Below, piece by piece: positions 17,718-27,139 of a stretch of DNA of 64,000 nt (positions are counted from its first letter, which is position 1; each line of letters opens with the position of its first letter). Source of the DNA: Terriglobia bacterium (GTDB lineage: Bacteria; Acidobacteriota; Terriglobia; Versatilivoradales; Versatilivoraceae); NCBI GenBank assembly GCA_022452285.1, contig JAKUNG010000001.1, forward strand, positions 489,711 to 553,710, in the 5' to 3' direction. A model generated the notes under the pieces. That model saw nothing but the letters and a program-made list of their open reading frames with translations. It was not told the DNA's origin and did not search any database. Made by a program: the position numbers and the translations under genes.

Positions 17718-18533
17718 TTGACACAAGAAGAACGTTATTTGTTTGATCTAAATGGATATCTTGTCCTCAAAAATGTTCTCTCCCAAAAAATCCTCGGTTT
17801 GATGAATACTGCTATCGACCACTTAGAATCCTTAAGTGAACAGGAACTAAAGTTTCAAAATATTTCACGCGACTATGCCGATGATAACGTATACGCCAAG
17901 GTTGGTAAAAAAACAAAACAGGGCCACAAGGATTACTGTTGCAACATTCTCACCTATGGTGAGCCTTTTGAAAATCTGATTGATTGGCCTGTCATAATGC
18001 CTTACCTACAGGAAATGATTTCCGCTCCATTGCGCATAGATGCAGCGAGCTTTATGTCTCGCAATACCGGTGGCGGGTTTGTATTCCACCATGGTTATGC
18101 AGAACTCCTACCCTACAGTGAGTATATTTTTGACCAGGGTACTTTTCGTTGTGCGAGTATCAAGATTTCGTATGCCCTTTCTGATGTAGGAGTTGAGGAC
18201 GGTTGTTTTGCAGTTATTCCTGGAAGTCACAAAAGTAATTTTCAAAATCCACTGGTAGGTCAGATCCCGGATCCGAACCATCCATTAGTCCAGCCTATTA
18301 GCACACAAAAGGGGGATGCTATTCTGTTTTCTGAAGATTTATCCCACGGTGCTCTAGAAAATCGAGGGGGGAAAGTTAGACGCACTCTTTTCTACTCCTA
18401 TGCCCCGGCTTTCCAAACATCTTGGGGAGAAACTACACAAGTAGGTCCAGGATTTGAAACTAGAGCAACTCCTCAGAGAATTGAACTGGTGAATGGTCCT
18501 CCTCCATTTGAAGACCAGTTAACCAAATTATAG
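17718..18533 (+). CDS. PhyH-family Fe(II)/2-oxoglutarate dioxygenase-like protein, HHG variant
   Basis: 271 residues, started at TTG 17718 because AGAGGT lies at the right distance and no ATG fits. The phytanoyl-CoA dioxygenase fold is clear: SDVGVEDGCFAVIPGSHKSNF at 155-175, GDAILFSEDLSHGALENRGG at 199-218 with distal His210, and Arg221/Arg222 for the 2-oxoglutarate carboxylate. At the site of the proximal HxD iron motif it reads His124-His125-Gly126, so the usual Asp is absent. HxG or HxA at this place is known from Fe/2OG halogenases such as WelO5 (HxG) and SyrB2 (HxA), but large PhyH subfamilies may also vary here. The substrate is unknown. It is probably transcribed with the downstream paralogue. 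Confidence 0.82.
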   Translation: MTQEERYLFDLNGYLVLKNVLSQKILGLMNTAIDHLESLSEQELKFQNISRDYADDNVYAKVGKKTKQGHKDYCCNILTYGEPFENLIDWPVIMPYLQEMISAPLRIDAASFMSRNTGGGFVFHHGYAELLPYSEYIFDQGTFRCASIKISYALSDVGVEDGCFAVIPGSHKSNFQNPLVGQIPDPNHPLVQPISTQKGDAILFSEDLSHGALENRGGKVRRTLFYSYAPAFQTSWGETTQVGPGFETRATPQRIELVNGPPPFEDQLTKL

Positions 18534-18607
18534 ATTCCTTCAAAAGTTAGTCGCCGGAACTATAATTAGACAATATTAATGATCTGAATTATAAAAAGTC
18601 TGATTTA

Positions 18608-19453
18608 ATGAAAACTACTTCTAACAAATCCAATCAGCTTACTGAAGACAAAGCTTTCAATCTACAAAGTGGGACAAAACATGGGAAACTTCCAAAAAAG
18701 AAAAAACACTTCTTTGATATAACTGGTTATTTTATTTTGGAAGATCTGTTAACTTGTAAACAAGTTAATAATGCTAAAAATAGCCTTGAGAAAGTTAACC
18801 ATTCTGCCTATTCACAGATTCAAATTGAACAATTAAACCCTCAAGAATTAACACTGTTCAATATTATTGAAGTTGGCGGTGCCATTGAAGATGCAATGGC
18901 ACGTAAACGCCTTGTTCGTCATATCCAGCCTTTAATTTGGGGTACTCAATATCGATTAGTTTCTTCACAAGGAAAGATTAGAAAGCCTGCCAGTAGTGAT
19001 GAGCAACTTTCTCAAGGAGGACAAGCTGATACCAGACGCTTTACTGGATATCGGTGTGGACCAGGTGGAGAATTCCGTAGTCTGCTAATTACTGCTTTGA
19101 TTGCCCTTTCTGACACATCATCCGAAGATGGATGCCTTTGTTTAATCCCTGGAAGTCATAAAAGTAATCTACCTCATCCTTATGCAAATAAACATTTGGA
19201 TGACATCCCTCCTCTTCATAAACTTCCTTTAACAGCTGGTTCAGCTGTTATTTTTACTGAAAATATCTCCCATGCTATGAAATCACCAAAAGAACAAACT
19301 CATCATTGGCTAAAATTTCAATATGGCCCTTCATATTTTATGAATTTTCCTAAATGTACTCCATCACAGTCCCTCTTAAAAAGAACAGCCAATGACGCTG
19401 TTAAATCTCACCTCCTATTGCCTCCTTACTATCATCCTGAGGGGTCACAATAG
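18608..19453 (+). CDS. Divergent PhyH-like protein, iron site probably lost
   Basis: 281 residues, paralogous to the gene 74 bases upstream: both share (L/I)IPGSHKSN and SDxxxEDGC blocks (here 168-187) and a distal SH (His222). The proximal iron motif is Gln136-Gly137-Gly138 instead of HxD or HHG, and the segment that should carry the 2-oxoglutarate Arg reads THHWLKF at 231-237 with no Arg. The first 35 residues are Lys-rich and polar. It may be a pseudoenzyme, a partner of the upstream PhyH, or an enzyme with a rearranged site. The intact reading frame and close spacing argue against simple decay. Confidence 0.72.
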   Translation: MKTTSNKSNQLTEDKAFNLQSGTKHGKLPKKKKHFFDITGYFILEDLLTCKQVNNAKNSLEKVNHSAYSQIQIEQLNPQELTLFNIIEVGGAIEDAMARKRLVRHIQPLIWGTQYRLVSSQGKIRKPASSDEQLSQGGQADTRRFTGYRCGPGGEFRSLLITALIALSDTSSEDGCLCLIPGSHKSNLPHPYANKHLDDIPPLHKLPLTAGSAVIFTENISHAMKSPKEQTHHWLKFQYGPSYFMNFPKCTPSQSLLKRTANDAVKSHLLLPPYYHPEGSQ

Positions 19454-19489
19454 GATTGATTCCAATCTATATACTCTTCCGTTAAACTT

Positions 19490-21010
19490 TTAAAAGAAAT
19501 TCCCTGCAACCTTTGAGACCTGGTACAACACAACCCCTTGTTCATCATAGAAAGCAAATTTAATCTCAGCTGGTCTTAAATCTTCAGGAGGATAAACACT
19601 AATTCTCAGAAATCCACCTGACTGACCATGCTGGGTATATTTGTGTTCCACCTCTCCTTTAGGATCAGTGGAGTTAGAATCTCCAGGTTTTATAGCTTTA
19701 AAAGCATTGGCATCACAAATAGCACCGCAAGAAAATTCCTCAAATCCACTAGGATGAATGGCATGGTATTGCCAATGTCTATCGCCACTAACCAAATATA
19801 ACTGTTTATCAAGAAAATCGTTGTCTTTAAGCCACCCGAAAAATTGATCAGCTTCGTACCGAAAACCTTCAGTATTGACATGGTTGTCTTTCTTTTTCAC
19901 TCCATCAGGACCTACCATTGGAGTTGGTAAGATTAGGATCTTGAAGGAAGCATCTGATGCCAATAGAGTTTGTTTAAGCCAAGCCTTTTGTTCCTGACCC
20001 CAAATGGATTTTTCAGGTCCATCAATCATCTCATTTCTACTTCTATGATCACGTCCTTCCATTAACCAAATTTGTAATTCTTTACTAACACGATGGGATC
20101 GATAGGTTTTAGGATTTTTCTTCAGAGGATCTACGATTGGAAGTTGTTCCAAAAAAGTCAACCTTCCAAGTTCATCAGAAGGCTGATGGGCGAGTCTTGG
20201 GTTTTCAAGATCTTCTTTTGTTACATGGTGTCCACGCACAGGATCAACAGAATCAGCATCATTGAATCTATAGTCATGATCATCTTTTTCCCAATAGGTA
20301 GGAATCCATCGAAATAGTTCAATAAAACGGCTTTGCACAAATTGCTCGTGCCATTTTTTTCGCAATTCAGATTGAGTTCGAGCTCGGGTAGAGGCAGGAT
20401 GATCGTAATAGACATTATCTCCAGTACCGACAAAAAAATCTGGCTTCATCTTCAAAATAGTTCCCAAGGCTGGATACCCTAAATTTTTATCAGAACCTTC
20501 ATACTTAGGCCTATCAAATCTGGGTGCCCCTTCATGAAAAAAAGCATAATTCATCCCAGTGACTACAACAAAACTTATCAATGCACTCTTTTTAGAACCA
20601 GGCAAGGTTTGAAATACACACCACTGTCCTAGTATGGTATCTTTTTTATTGCTGCCATACCGCAAACGGTAAAAATATTTTGTCCCTGGCATTAAGCCAA
20701 AGATTTTAGTCTTAATAATATAATCATTAGCAATAGAAGCGCTGATCCACTTAGTTTTCCTCTCTATAGATTGAAAGTCTCTGTCCATTGAAACCTCAAA
20801 ACGCCCTACACCCTTTACACCAGGAAGATCACCATCTACTAAAAAAGGTCTTTGAGTAAGTCGAGACTGTAAAATCACACTAGTACTTGTTACCTCACCT
20901 GACATACTACCTTGACCATTATAAATTTTCAGGGTAGTCCCAAGAGCATTTAGCGGCAATAAACAACAGAAAATATAAAAATAAATTTTAATAAAAATTC
21001 GTAGGTTCAT
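19490..21010 (-). CDS. PhoD-type alkaline phosphatase / phosphodiesterase
   Basis: 506 residues. An N-terminal signal peptide spans about residues 1-24 (FYIFCCLLPLNALG). A fibronectin-like N-terminal region with LMPGTKYFYRLRYG near 100-113 precedes the metallophosphatase domain: FVVVTGMNY near 144, DFFVGTGDNVYYD near 192-204, WEKDDHDYRFND near 241-252, LILPTPMVGPDG near 353, and LVSGDRHWQYHAIHP near 405-419. This is the PhoD layout, an exported metal-dependent phosphatase that releases phosphate from esters and diesters. It diverges from an MFS carrier gene over 141 bases and converges on the PhyH pair. Some members of this group act on other esters, so the substrate is not certain. Confidence 0.85.
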   Translation of the reverse strand: MNLRIFIKIYFYIFCCLLPLNALGTTLKIYNGQGSMSGEVTSTSVILQSRLTQRPFLVDGDLPGVKGVGRFEVSMDRDFQSIERKTKWISASIANDYIIKTKIFGLMPGTKYFYRLRYGSNKKDTILGQWCVFQTLPGSKKSALISFVVVTGMNYAFFHEGAPRFDRPKYEGSDKNLGYPALGTILKMKPDFFVGTGDNVYYDHPASTRARTQSELRKKWHEQFVQSRFIELFRWIPTYWEKDDHDYRFNDADSVDPVRGHHVTKEDLENPRLAHQPSDELGRLTFLEQLPIVDPLKKNPKTYRSHRVSKELQIWLMEGRDHRSRNEMIDGPEKSIWGQEQKAWLKQTLLASDASFKILILPTPMVGPDGVKKKDNHVNTEGFRYEADQFFGWLKDNDFLDKQLYLVSGDRHWQYHAIHPSGFEEFSCGAICDANAFKAIKPGDSNSTDPKGEVEHKYTQHGQSGGFLRISVYPPEDLRPAEIKFAFYDEQGVVLYQVSKVAGNFF

Positions 21011-21057
21011 TTATCCCTTCAATTGTTAGTATTTGCACAATTAGTATTACTTACAAT

Positions 21058-21065
21058 ATTATAAT
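21058..21065. promoter_or_regulatory. Symmetric -10-like element in the phoD/MFS divergent gap
   Basis: ATTATAAT is self-complementary, so TATAAT reads on both strands between two divergent genes. On the minus strand a 3-of-6 match to a -35 (TGGAAG) lies 17 bases upstream; on the plus strand no good -35 is at 17 bases. This suggests, but does not show, a shared start region. Confidence 0.3.
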
Positions 21066-21151
21066 TAGGTTGGACTGATACTTCCATAGGTACTAATTCT
21101 TAAATCCAAATATCACCCACCTTTAACAATTTATTTAGGATCGGAGCTTAA

Positions 21152-22405
21152 TTGAATTGCGAAGTTCAGTCCACTGAAACAAATTATAAAAATATGCCTC
21201 CCGAACAAAAAACCCATATAACACACCGTCGAAACTTAGCCTTGTTTCTTATCGGACTAAAGACTCTCCCTTCGGTCTTTAATACTATACCTATTTATGC
21301 TACTAGGCTCCGCCAACTCTTTTCTCTCAATGCAGAACAATATGGAACACTGATCGGGACGGGAACCTTTGGACGTATTCCCGCCCTCCTAATGGTTGGG
21401 CCCTTGGTCGCTTATTTCGGTGTCCGACGAGTAGTTGAATTTGCAATCATTGGAGTTGGTTTTACCTTTTTGACCATTGGAATTCTGGGCAATCTGACTT
21501 CATTTCAAATTGCAATGCCTTCTCAAGGCTTCTTCTCTGGTATTTCAATAATTGCCTTTCCAGCATTTCTAATCTCTCTTTATCCTGCTCTTAAAAGACG
21601 TATGGTGTCAGTAATGCTCGTGGCGTCAGCTGCTCCTGGAATTCTCACCCCATTAATGGCTAACGAATTGCTGAAGTGGTCAGCACAAAGTGACAACATC
21701 GATTTTTCAGCAGTGCTTCGCTTGCCATTTTTAGTAGCTGGAAGTTTGCTAATCTTGGGGGGCATGATTTTATTGAGCAGAAAAAACTTAGCATTTCAAA
21801 CTGAAATCGAAAAACCACATCCAATCCACCTGACTGAACTGCTTCGTCCTCGATCACTAATAATTGTTTTGCTTATATCCCTGCATACAGCTGCTGATGG
21901 AACACTTTATTTTTTCGTGCCCATGTTCATGGAGCACCATTTTGATCACCTGCCCATTGCTGCAGCATGGGCCTTATCCGGTCATAACATAGCTTATGTG
22001 CTATCCAGATCCAGTTTATCTGCATTACCTGAAGGAGTTGGTCAACGATCCATTCTTAGCCTAGCTGGACCTATTGGCGGAATAATTATAATCCTCACTC
22101 TTTGGTTTGGCCCAGCTGTCTCGGTACCACTTCTTTACGCTCTCGCCAGCTTGGCATTTGCAGCTGAGTTTCCAGCATTGATTAGTGAGATTTCATCAAA
22201 ATCAATGGCAGAATTCGGTTCAATAATGTCAGGTGGAATGATAATTAGTTCCTTGGTTATGTTCGTCTTTCTTAAGGGCACTGGCTATATAGTTGACCTT
22301 ACCAATGATTACCGATTTGCACTTACTATTGCAGCCTGTGGATTCATCATTTTTGGATTGCTTGCTACTCTTTCGGGCCTAGGGATCCGAATTAAGTCTA
22401 CGTAG
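21152..22405 (+). CDS. MFS transporter
   Basis: 417 residues with about 12 membrane helices and the MFS shape: a first-half GTFGRIPALLMVGPLVAYFGVRRVVEF segment near residues 68-94, a central polar loop near 205-225, and a second half of six helices. The start is TTG at 21152 with GGAG five bases before it; Met at residue 15 is an alternative. The substrate is not readable. It lies divergent from a PhoD phosphatase and converges on a fucose-permease-type gene, so a sugar or an organic phosphate product are reasonable guesses only. Confidence 0.8.
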   Translation: MNCEVQSTETNYKNMPPEQKTHITHRRNLALFLIGLKTLPSVFNTIPIYATRLRQLFSLNAEQYGTLIGTGTFGRIPALLMVGPLVAYFGVRRVVEFAIIGVGFTFLTIGILGNLTSFQIAMPSQGFFSGISIIAFPAFLISLYPALKRRMVSVMLVASAAPGILTPLMANELLKWSAQSDNIDFSAVLRLPFLVAGSLLILGGMILLSRKNLAFQTEIEKPHPIHLTELLRPRSLIIVLLISLHTAADGTLYFFVPMFMEHHFDHLPIAAAWALSGHNIAYVLSRSSLSALPEGVGQRSILSLAGPIGGIIIILTLWFGPAVSVPLLYALASLAFAAEFPALISEISSKSMAEFGSIMSGGMIISSLVMFVFLKGTGYIVDLTNDYRFALTIAACGFIIFGLLATLSGLGIRIKST

Positions 22406-22446
22406 ACAATAAAATTACCTTATTTATTCTTTAACTATATAAGCTC

Positions 22447-22461
22447 TAACTATTGGAGTTA
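22447..22461 (+). terminator. Short hairpin between convergent MFS genes
   Basis: TAACT at 22447-22451, loop ATTGG, AGTTA at 22457-22461, then TTTCTTATTTTT. It lies 42 bases after the MFS stop. The stem is only five AT-rich pairs, so this is weak. Confidence 0.25.
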
Positions 22462-22588
22462 TTTCTTATTTTTGTCAACTGAGCCTTTATAGAGTTATTT
22501 TCAGGATTGACCATTTACCGTTACAAAAGTAAATAGTAGGCATAAAATTTCGAAGTATTCCGCAGAAAAATTCAAAAAAACGTGATTT

Positions 22589-23905
22589 TTAGGCGTTTAA
22601 TTTCCTTTTTCTTAGTTGAGATTTCCTGCAAATATTAAAACCAAAGTAAGCAATGACTAGAAAACAACATAAGGGTATTACATAAGAAAAACTGACACTA
22701 CTAGTCATATCAGATACCTGACCTTGAATTGGTGTTAAAACTGCACCTCCAAGAATAGCCATTATTAAACCTGCACCCCCAATTTTAGTGTCCTCACCTA
22801 ATCCCTGAACGGCCAGACCAAAAATTGTGGGAAACATCAAAGACATACACCCTGAGATAGCTACAAGAGCATAGACACCTGTTTGTCCTTCACCAAAAAT
22901 GACTATCAGAGTGCAACCCATCCCTAATATTGCCAGTAAAACAAGTAAATTTTCAGGATGGAGAAAATCCATTAACCAAGTACTGATAAATCGAAAAATC
23001 ATAAAAAGAATTAAAGCCGCCAAATAGTAATTAGACGCATCAGCTTCATTAAGATTAAGTTCTTGCATTACATATCTAATCGTAAATGACCAAACACCAA
23101 TTTGAGCACCTACATAAAAAAATTGTGCAATGACACCCCATCGATAATGAGAATTTTTACTTAGGCGTCTAAGAGTCAGGTTTAAGTCTTTCCAACCTCC
23201 AGAGCTAGTATCAGAACATCTGGGCATCTTGGTTATAGCTATCAGTATCCAAATTATTACCATAAGTAAGGCTACTGCTACATAGGGTTCCATAACAGCT
23301 TCAAGTTCCTTTGACTGAATCTCCTTGAGTTGTTCCAAACTCATTGAAGATCTTTCATCAGCACTGGCCACATTAAGATGAGACAAAATGAACCATTTAC
23401 TTAAGCAAACCCCTAACACAGAACCTATTGGATTAAAAGATTGGGCAAAGTTTAAACGCTGGGTCCCTGTATTTGCTGGACCTAAGGCAATAATATAGGG
23501 ATTTGCAGCAGTTTCTAGTACAGATAATCCCCCAGCTAGAATATATAAAGAGAGCAAAAAAAACCCGTAGTTCATCGTCTTGCTCGCTGGAAAAAATAAG
23601 AGGGCCCCTAAAATAAATAAACCCAAACCTAACAAAATGCCTGTTTTGTAGGTCCACTTTTTGATAATTACAGCGGCTGGTAGAGCCAAACAAAAATAGG
23701 AACCATAAAACGCAATCTGAATCCAAGCAGTTTTGAAATCAGAGAGACTCATAATTCTTTTAAACGCCGCTAATAAAGTATCAGTCATGTTATTGGCCAA
23801 GCCCCACCAGGCAAAGCAACTGGTAATCAAAATGAATGTCCATAGAACGGACCGAGGGACCAGTTTGTTTGACGGTTGATTGTCCTGTTGACGGAGAAGG
23901 GTCAT
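22589..23905 (-). CDS. fucP: L-fucose:H+ symporter, FucP family
   Basis: 438 residues with 12 membrane helices. FucP hallmarks are present: a first helix with FAWWGLANNMTDTLLAAFKRI near 32-52 (FucP WGxxNNLND), SYILAGGLSVLETAANPYIIALG near 121-142 with the ANPYI block, and RLNFAQSFNPIGSVLG near 149-164. The family imports L-fucose, and related branches carry glucose, galactose, N-acetylglucosamine or other sugars with a proton. No fucose isomerase or kinase gene is nearby. The sialidase, lactonase and FG-GAP genes around it suggest use of sugars from complex glycans. A GAGG-AAAG-CCTC mini-hairpin lies just before the start. Confidence 0.85.
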   Translation of the reverse strand: MTLLRQQDNQPSNKLVPRSVLWTFILITSCFAWWGLANNMTDTLLAAFKRIMSLSDFKTAWIQIAFYGSYFCLALPAAVIIKKWTYKTGILLGLGLFILGALLFFPASKTMNYGFFLLSLYILAGGLSVLETAANPYIIALGPANTGTQRLNFAQSFNPIGSVLGVCLSKWFILSHLNVASADERSSMSLEQLKEIQSKELEAVMEPYVAVALLMVIIWILIAITKMPRCSDTSSGGWKDLNLTLRRLSKNSHYRWGVIAQFFYVGAQIGVWSFTIRYVMQELNLNEADASNYYLAALILFMIFRFISTWLMDFLHPENLLVLLAILGMGCTLIVIFGEGQTGVYALVAISGCMSLMFPTIFGLAVQGLGEDTKIGGAGLIMAILGGAVLTPIQGQVSDMTSSVSFSYVIPLCCFLVIAYFGFNICRKSQLRKRKLNA

Positions 23906-24322
23906 TTTATAAAGAGGCTTTCCTCAAATACATTATCTAGGTTTGACATGGACATGATCCCAAATGAAATCAAAGTTTCAATTGGACGATGACATGTCTT
24001 TTGGCCCGTGCCTTAAATTTTTTCCTGATAGAAATAACATTCTCAAAACAGGTGCAGGATTCTAGCTTAATAACTCAACACAACCTGAATGTAGCTTAAG
24101 GTTCACATTCAGTGAAAATTTGTTAATTAATTTAGATTGCTTTTGATGAAAATCAGACAGAGTCTAGAGTCAGAATGCAACAAGTACAAGAAAAATCTAT
24201 ATTAGTGATAAGATAAGGATGCCTCAAAATTCCGGGTTTTAAAATGGCAAACTTTAAATCAAACACTAACAAGTCTATTTATTCATAAACCTCTCGAAGA
24301 ATAATTGAATGGGAGAAAACTA
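23906..24322. other. Intergenic region with an 8-bp-arm inverted repeat
   Basis: No supported gene lies in these 417 bases between divergent fucP and the FG-GAP gene. The clearest structure is CTGAATGT at 24085-24092 and ACATTCAG at 24105-24112 around a 12-base loop. Nearby, GACATG occurs at several places close to the fucP start (around 23945-24000). I see no confident promoter. Confidence 0.35.
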
Positions 24323-27139
24323 ATGTCATTTTTGAGAAGTTTCAAAAGTAATATTTTTGTATTTCTACTTGTCCTAGTTTCAGTTTTAGCAGCAAACACC
24401 AAAGATGTCCAAAATGTCTGGCAAGATACCTCCTTTTCGGACTTTGTTGAAGGAACCCTGACTGATGGTGGAGCTAATACTTATGTTGCAGCCGATGGAA
24501 CCATTCGACTCATTAACGTTTGGGACCTTAATAGTGACGGTTATCTAGATATCGTTTTTCCGAGCAGCCATGATCAAAATGAAAAACCAGATTCCTTTAT
24601 CTACTTGGGAGAATTTAACTTCGATCCTATGAAGCGCATTGAACTTCCAAGTGACGGTGGAACGGCCGTTGAAATTGCTGACCTTAACCGTGACCAATAC
24701 CTTGATTTGATTCTAGTAAATCGTTTTAATGGCACCCGAACCGACTTGGATTCCTACATTTATTGGGGAAGTCAATTAGGTTTTGATCCTAGTAAACGTG
24801 CCCGGCTTCCAACTCGAGGTGGTGAAGCCGTTGCAGTTGCTGACCTTAATATGGATGGTTGGCCTGACATTGTGTTTGCCAATAGTGGACTCAGTTACCA
24901 TGTAGCTGTCGATCACTTTAATCAGTCCTTCATTTACTGGGGTTCATCTGCAGGTTATTCCCAAAATAATCGAACAACGCTAAAAACAGTCTTAGGCCGA
25001 GACGTTAAGATTTTTGATCTAGATCAGGATGGTCTACTCGATTTAGTTTTTGCAGAAGAAGGCAACCAAAATGATGAAGCAGGTATTTGCATTTATTGGG
25101 GTGATGGGAAAGGTAATTTCAACAATCGACCTCCTAGCAGATTACCGGGTGAAAGAACGGTGGCAGTTGCTGTAGAAGACTTGAATGGGGACAACTGGCC
25201 TGAAATTATTTTAGCGAATAGTGCTCGACTTAAGGCTCGGGAAATGGGAATTTACAACATCGTTGATACCATTGCCATTGATTCCTTTATTTATTGGGGG
25301 AGCAAAAAGGGTTATTCCAGAGCAGAGCGAACGAGTTTGCCAACGGTTGGGGCAAAAGCCGTGGATGTAGCAGACCTCAATGACGATAAAAGACCAGATA
25401 TTGTATTTGCCAACGGTGGCGGAGGGGCTACTTTTATTTATTGGGGCTCCAGCGCTGGCTTTAAACCGTATAGACGTACGGCACTTCCCTCTGCAGGTGC
25501 TTCAGATGTCAAAATCGAAGATATTAACCAAGATGGTTATTTTGATCTTGTCATTGCCCAAAAAGATAAAGGCCACTCCAAAAAAGACGAGTCTCTAATT
25601 TACTGGGGTAATCCGAAAGGACTAGACAAAGATCAAGTGACTGCGATTCCAACATTAGGTGCGACGGGAATTGCTATTGGGGATTTGGACGCGAATGGGA
25701 AAAAGGATTTAGTTTTTGCCAACAAACGAGACGGAAGTAGTCATCCCCCCTCCCTTATTTACTGGGGAAATCAGAAAGGAAGGTACAAAAAAAACCAAAG
25801 ACTCTCTCTCCCGACATCTGGACCCGGCATGTATGCCGCAGCAGATATTAATCAGGATAATTTCCCCGATCTTTTTTTCCCGATGATCAATCCCATTATA
25901 TACTGGGGTAGTACTGCTGGTTTCTCCCAGAAACAAACGACCAGACTCAATACTCAACAAATGTATTCAGGGCGATTCGCGGACTTTAATCGGGATGGAT
26001 ATTTAGATTTAGCTTCGAATGAATGGAAACCTGGTCATCAAGAAACTAGCCTTTACTGGGGAGGACCCACAAATTATTCAAAAGATAACCGTTTTGTTTT
26101 CCACGTTAGTGGTTTGCGTCATCATACTGTGGCAGATTTGGATCAAAATGGTTGGCTGGACATTATTTTCACAAGTACTACTAATCAAGAATTATTTATC
26201 TACTGGAATCAAGAAGAGGGTTTTAATAACAATAAAAAAACAAGGTTGCCAACAGCCGTTAGTGTTTCTGCTGAGATAGCTGATCTTAACGCTGACGGAT
26301 ACCTTGACATAATTGCCCCAAATTTGTTTGATTTAAATCCAGCTCCTGGCCAGCCTCAATCATTTGGAGGATCACCTCAAGGAAATACCTTTATCTACTG
26401 GGGAAGTAGCAAGGGCTACTCAACGTCAAAACGACAAACCCTACCTTCAATCGGTAATGCCGATGTTGCTGTAGCCGATCTCAACCAGGACAATCGACTT
26501 GATTTAGTCCTTACTAGCTATCATGCTGGCTATACTCGGAGTCATCCCTCAACTATTTACTGGAATAGTGCTCAGGGTTTTGATGCTTCAAAATCCACTC
26601 AGTTGCCAACTAATTCAGCATCAGGTGTCTTGGTAACTGATTTTGATCAAAATGGCTACAAAGATATTCTATTTTCTTGTCATTCCAAAAATGGAAATCA
26701 TCGAAATAACGCCTTTTTGTACTGGGGTAGTAATAAAGGTTATAGTCCAAACCATCGCAGTCTTTTGCCAGTATTAGGACCCCATTTTCTTAGTGTTATT
26801 GATATTGGTCATATTTATGATAGAGGAGATCGATATGACTTTATTTCAGCCCCCTTTGATGGTGGTATCAATCCAACATTCTCGAAACTTAGTTGGAAAG
26901 GGGATACTCCGTTTCGAACAGCGCTTGAATTTCAAATCCGTACAGCCCCGACACGCCAGCAGTTGGATAATCGCCCTTGGCAAGGTCCTAATGGTCCGAA
27001 AAGCTTTTACCAAAAATCTCCTGCAGTGCTAGATAGTTTTCCAGAACGTTTTCGCTGGATTCAATATAAGGCTAGTTTAATTAGCCCAGCCTCAGCCAAT
27101 AGCCCTGTTCTTCGTTCGGTTTCAATTAGTTTCAATTGA
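24323..27139 (+). CDS. Secreted FG-GAP/VCBS-repeat protein with 14 repeat units
   Basis: About 938 residues from the ATG at 24323, chosen over an upstream in-frame TTG at 24305 because GGGAG precedes it and a signal peptide follows at once (residues 9-24, ending VLAAN). The body is at least 14 units of about 55-70 residues. Each has a calcium-binding-like DxNxDGxxDIVF motif and a second motif near (F/I)IYWGSxxGY, the latter very constant across the protein. FG-GAP units form beta-propeller blades, so 14 would fill two seven-bladed propellers. A last, degenerate unit (YDRGDRYDFISAP) precedes a C-terminal 90-residue segment with no repeats. Such proteins work outside the cell in adhesion or glycan binding; no enzymatic motif is seen. 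Confidence 0.85.
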   Translation: MSFLRSFKSNIFVFLLVLVSVLAANTKDVQNVWQDTSFSDFVEGTLTDGGANTYVAADGTIRLINVWDLNSDGYLDIVFPSSHDQNEKPDSFIYLGEFNFDPMKRIELPSDGGTAVEIADLNRDQYLDLILVNRFNGTRTDLDSYIYWGSQLGFDPSKRARLPTRGGEAVAVADLNMDGWPDIVFANSGLSYHVAVDHFNQSFIYWGSSAGYSQNNRTTLKTVLGRDVKIFDLDQDGLLDLVFAEEGNQNDEAGICIYWGDGKGNFNNRPPSRLPGERTVAVAVEDLNGDNWPEIILANSARLKAREMGIYNIVDTIAIDSFIYWGSKKGYSRAERTSLPTVGAKAVDVADLNDDKRPDIVFANGGGGATFIYWGSSAGFKPYRRTALPSAGASDVKIEDINQDGYFDLVIAQKDKGHSKKDESLIYWGNPKGLDKDQVTAIPTLGATGIAIGDLDANGKKDLVFANKRDGSSHPPSLIYWGNQKGRYKKNQRLSLPTSGPGMYAAADINQDNFPDLFFPMINPIIYWGSTAGFSQKQTTRLNTQQMYSGRFADFNRDGYLDLASNEWKPGHQETSLYWGGPTNYSKDNRFVFHVSGLRHHTVADLDQNGWLDIIFTSTTNQELFIYWNQEEGFNNNKKTRLPTAVSVSAEIADLNADGYLDIIAPNLFDLNPAPGQPQSFGGSPQGNTFIYWGSSKGYSTSKRQTLPSIGNADVAVADLNQDNRLDLVLTSYHAGYTRSHPSTIYWNSAQGFDASKSTQLPTNSASGVLVTDFDQNGYKDILFSCHSKNGNHRNNAFLYWGSNKGYSPNHRSLLPVLGPHFLSVIDIGHIYDRGDRYDFISAPFDGGINPTFSKLSWKGDTPFRTALEFQIRTAPTRQQLDNRPWQGPNGPKSFYQKSPAVLDSFPERFRWIQYKASLISPASANSPVLRSVSISFN

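Noticed and set aside
18608-19453. Pseudogene
   Set aside because: The frame is intact with a plausible start and keeps the IPGSHKSN fold motif and distal His, so a functional divergent protein is as likely.
24323-27139. Long frames on the opposite strand and other frames within the FG-GAP gene
   Set aside because: They are short, overlap the repeat motifs of a clear gene and show no known domain or ribosome site; they reflect repeat composition.
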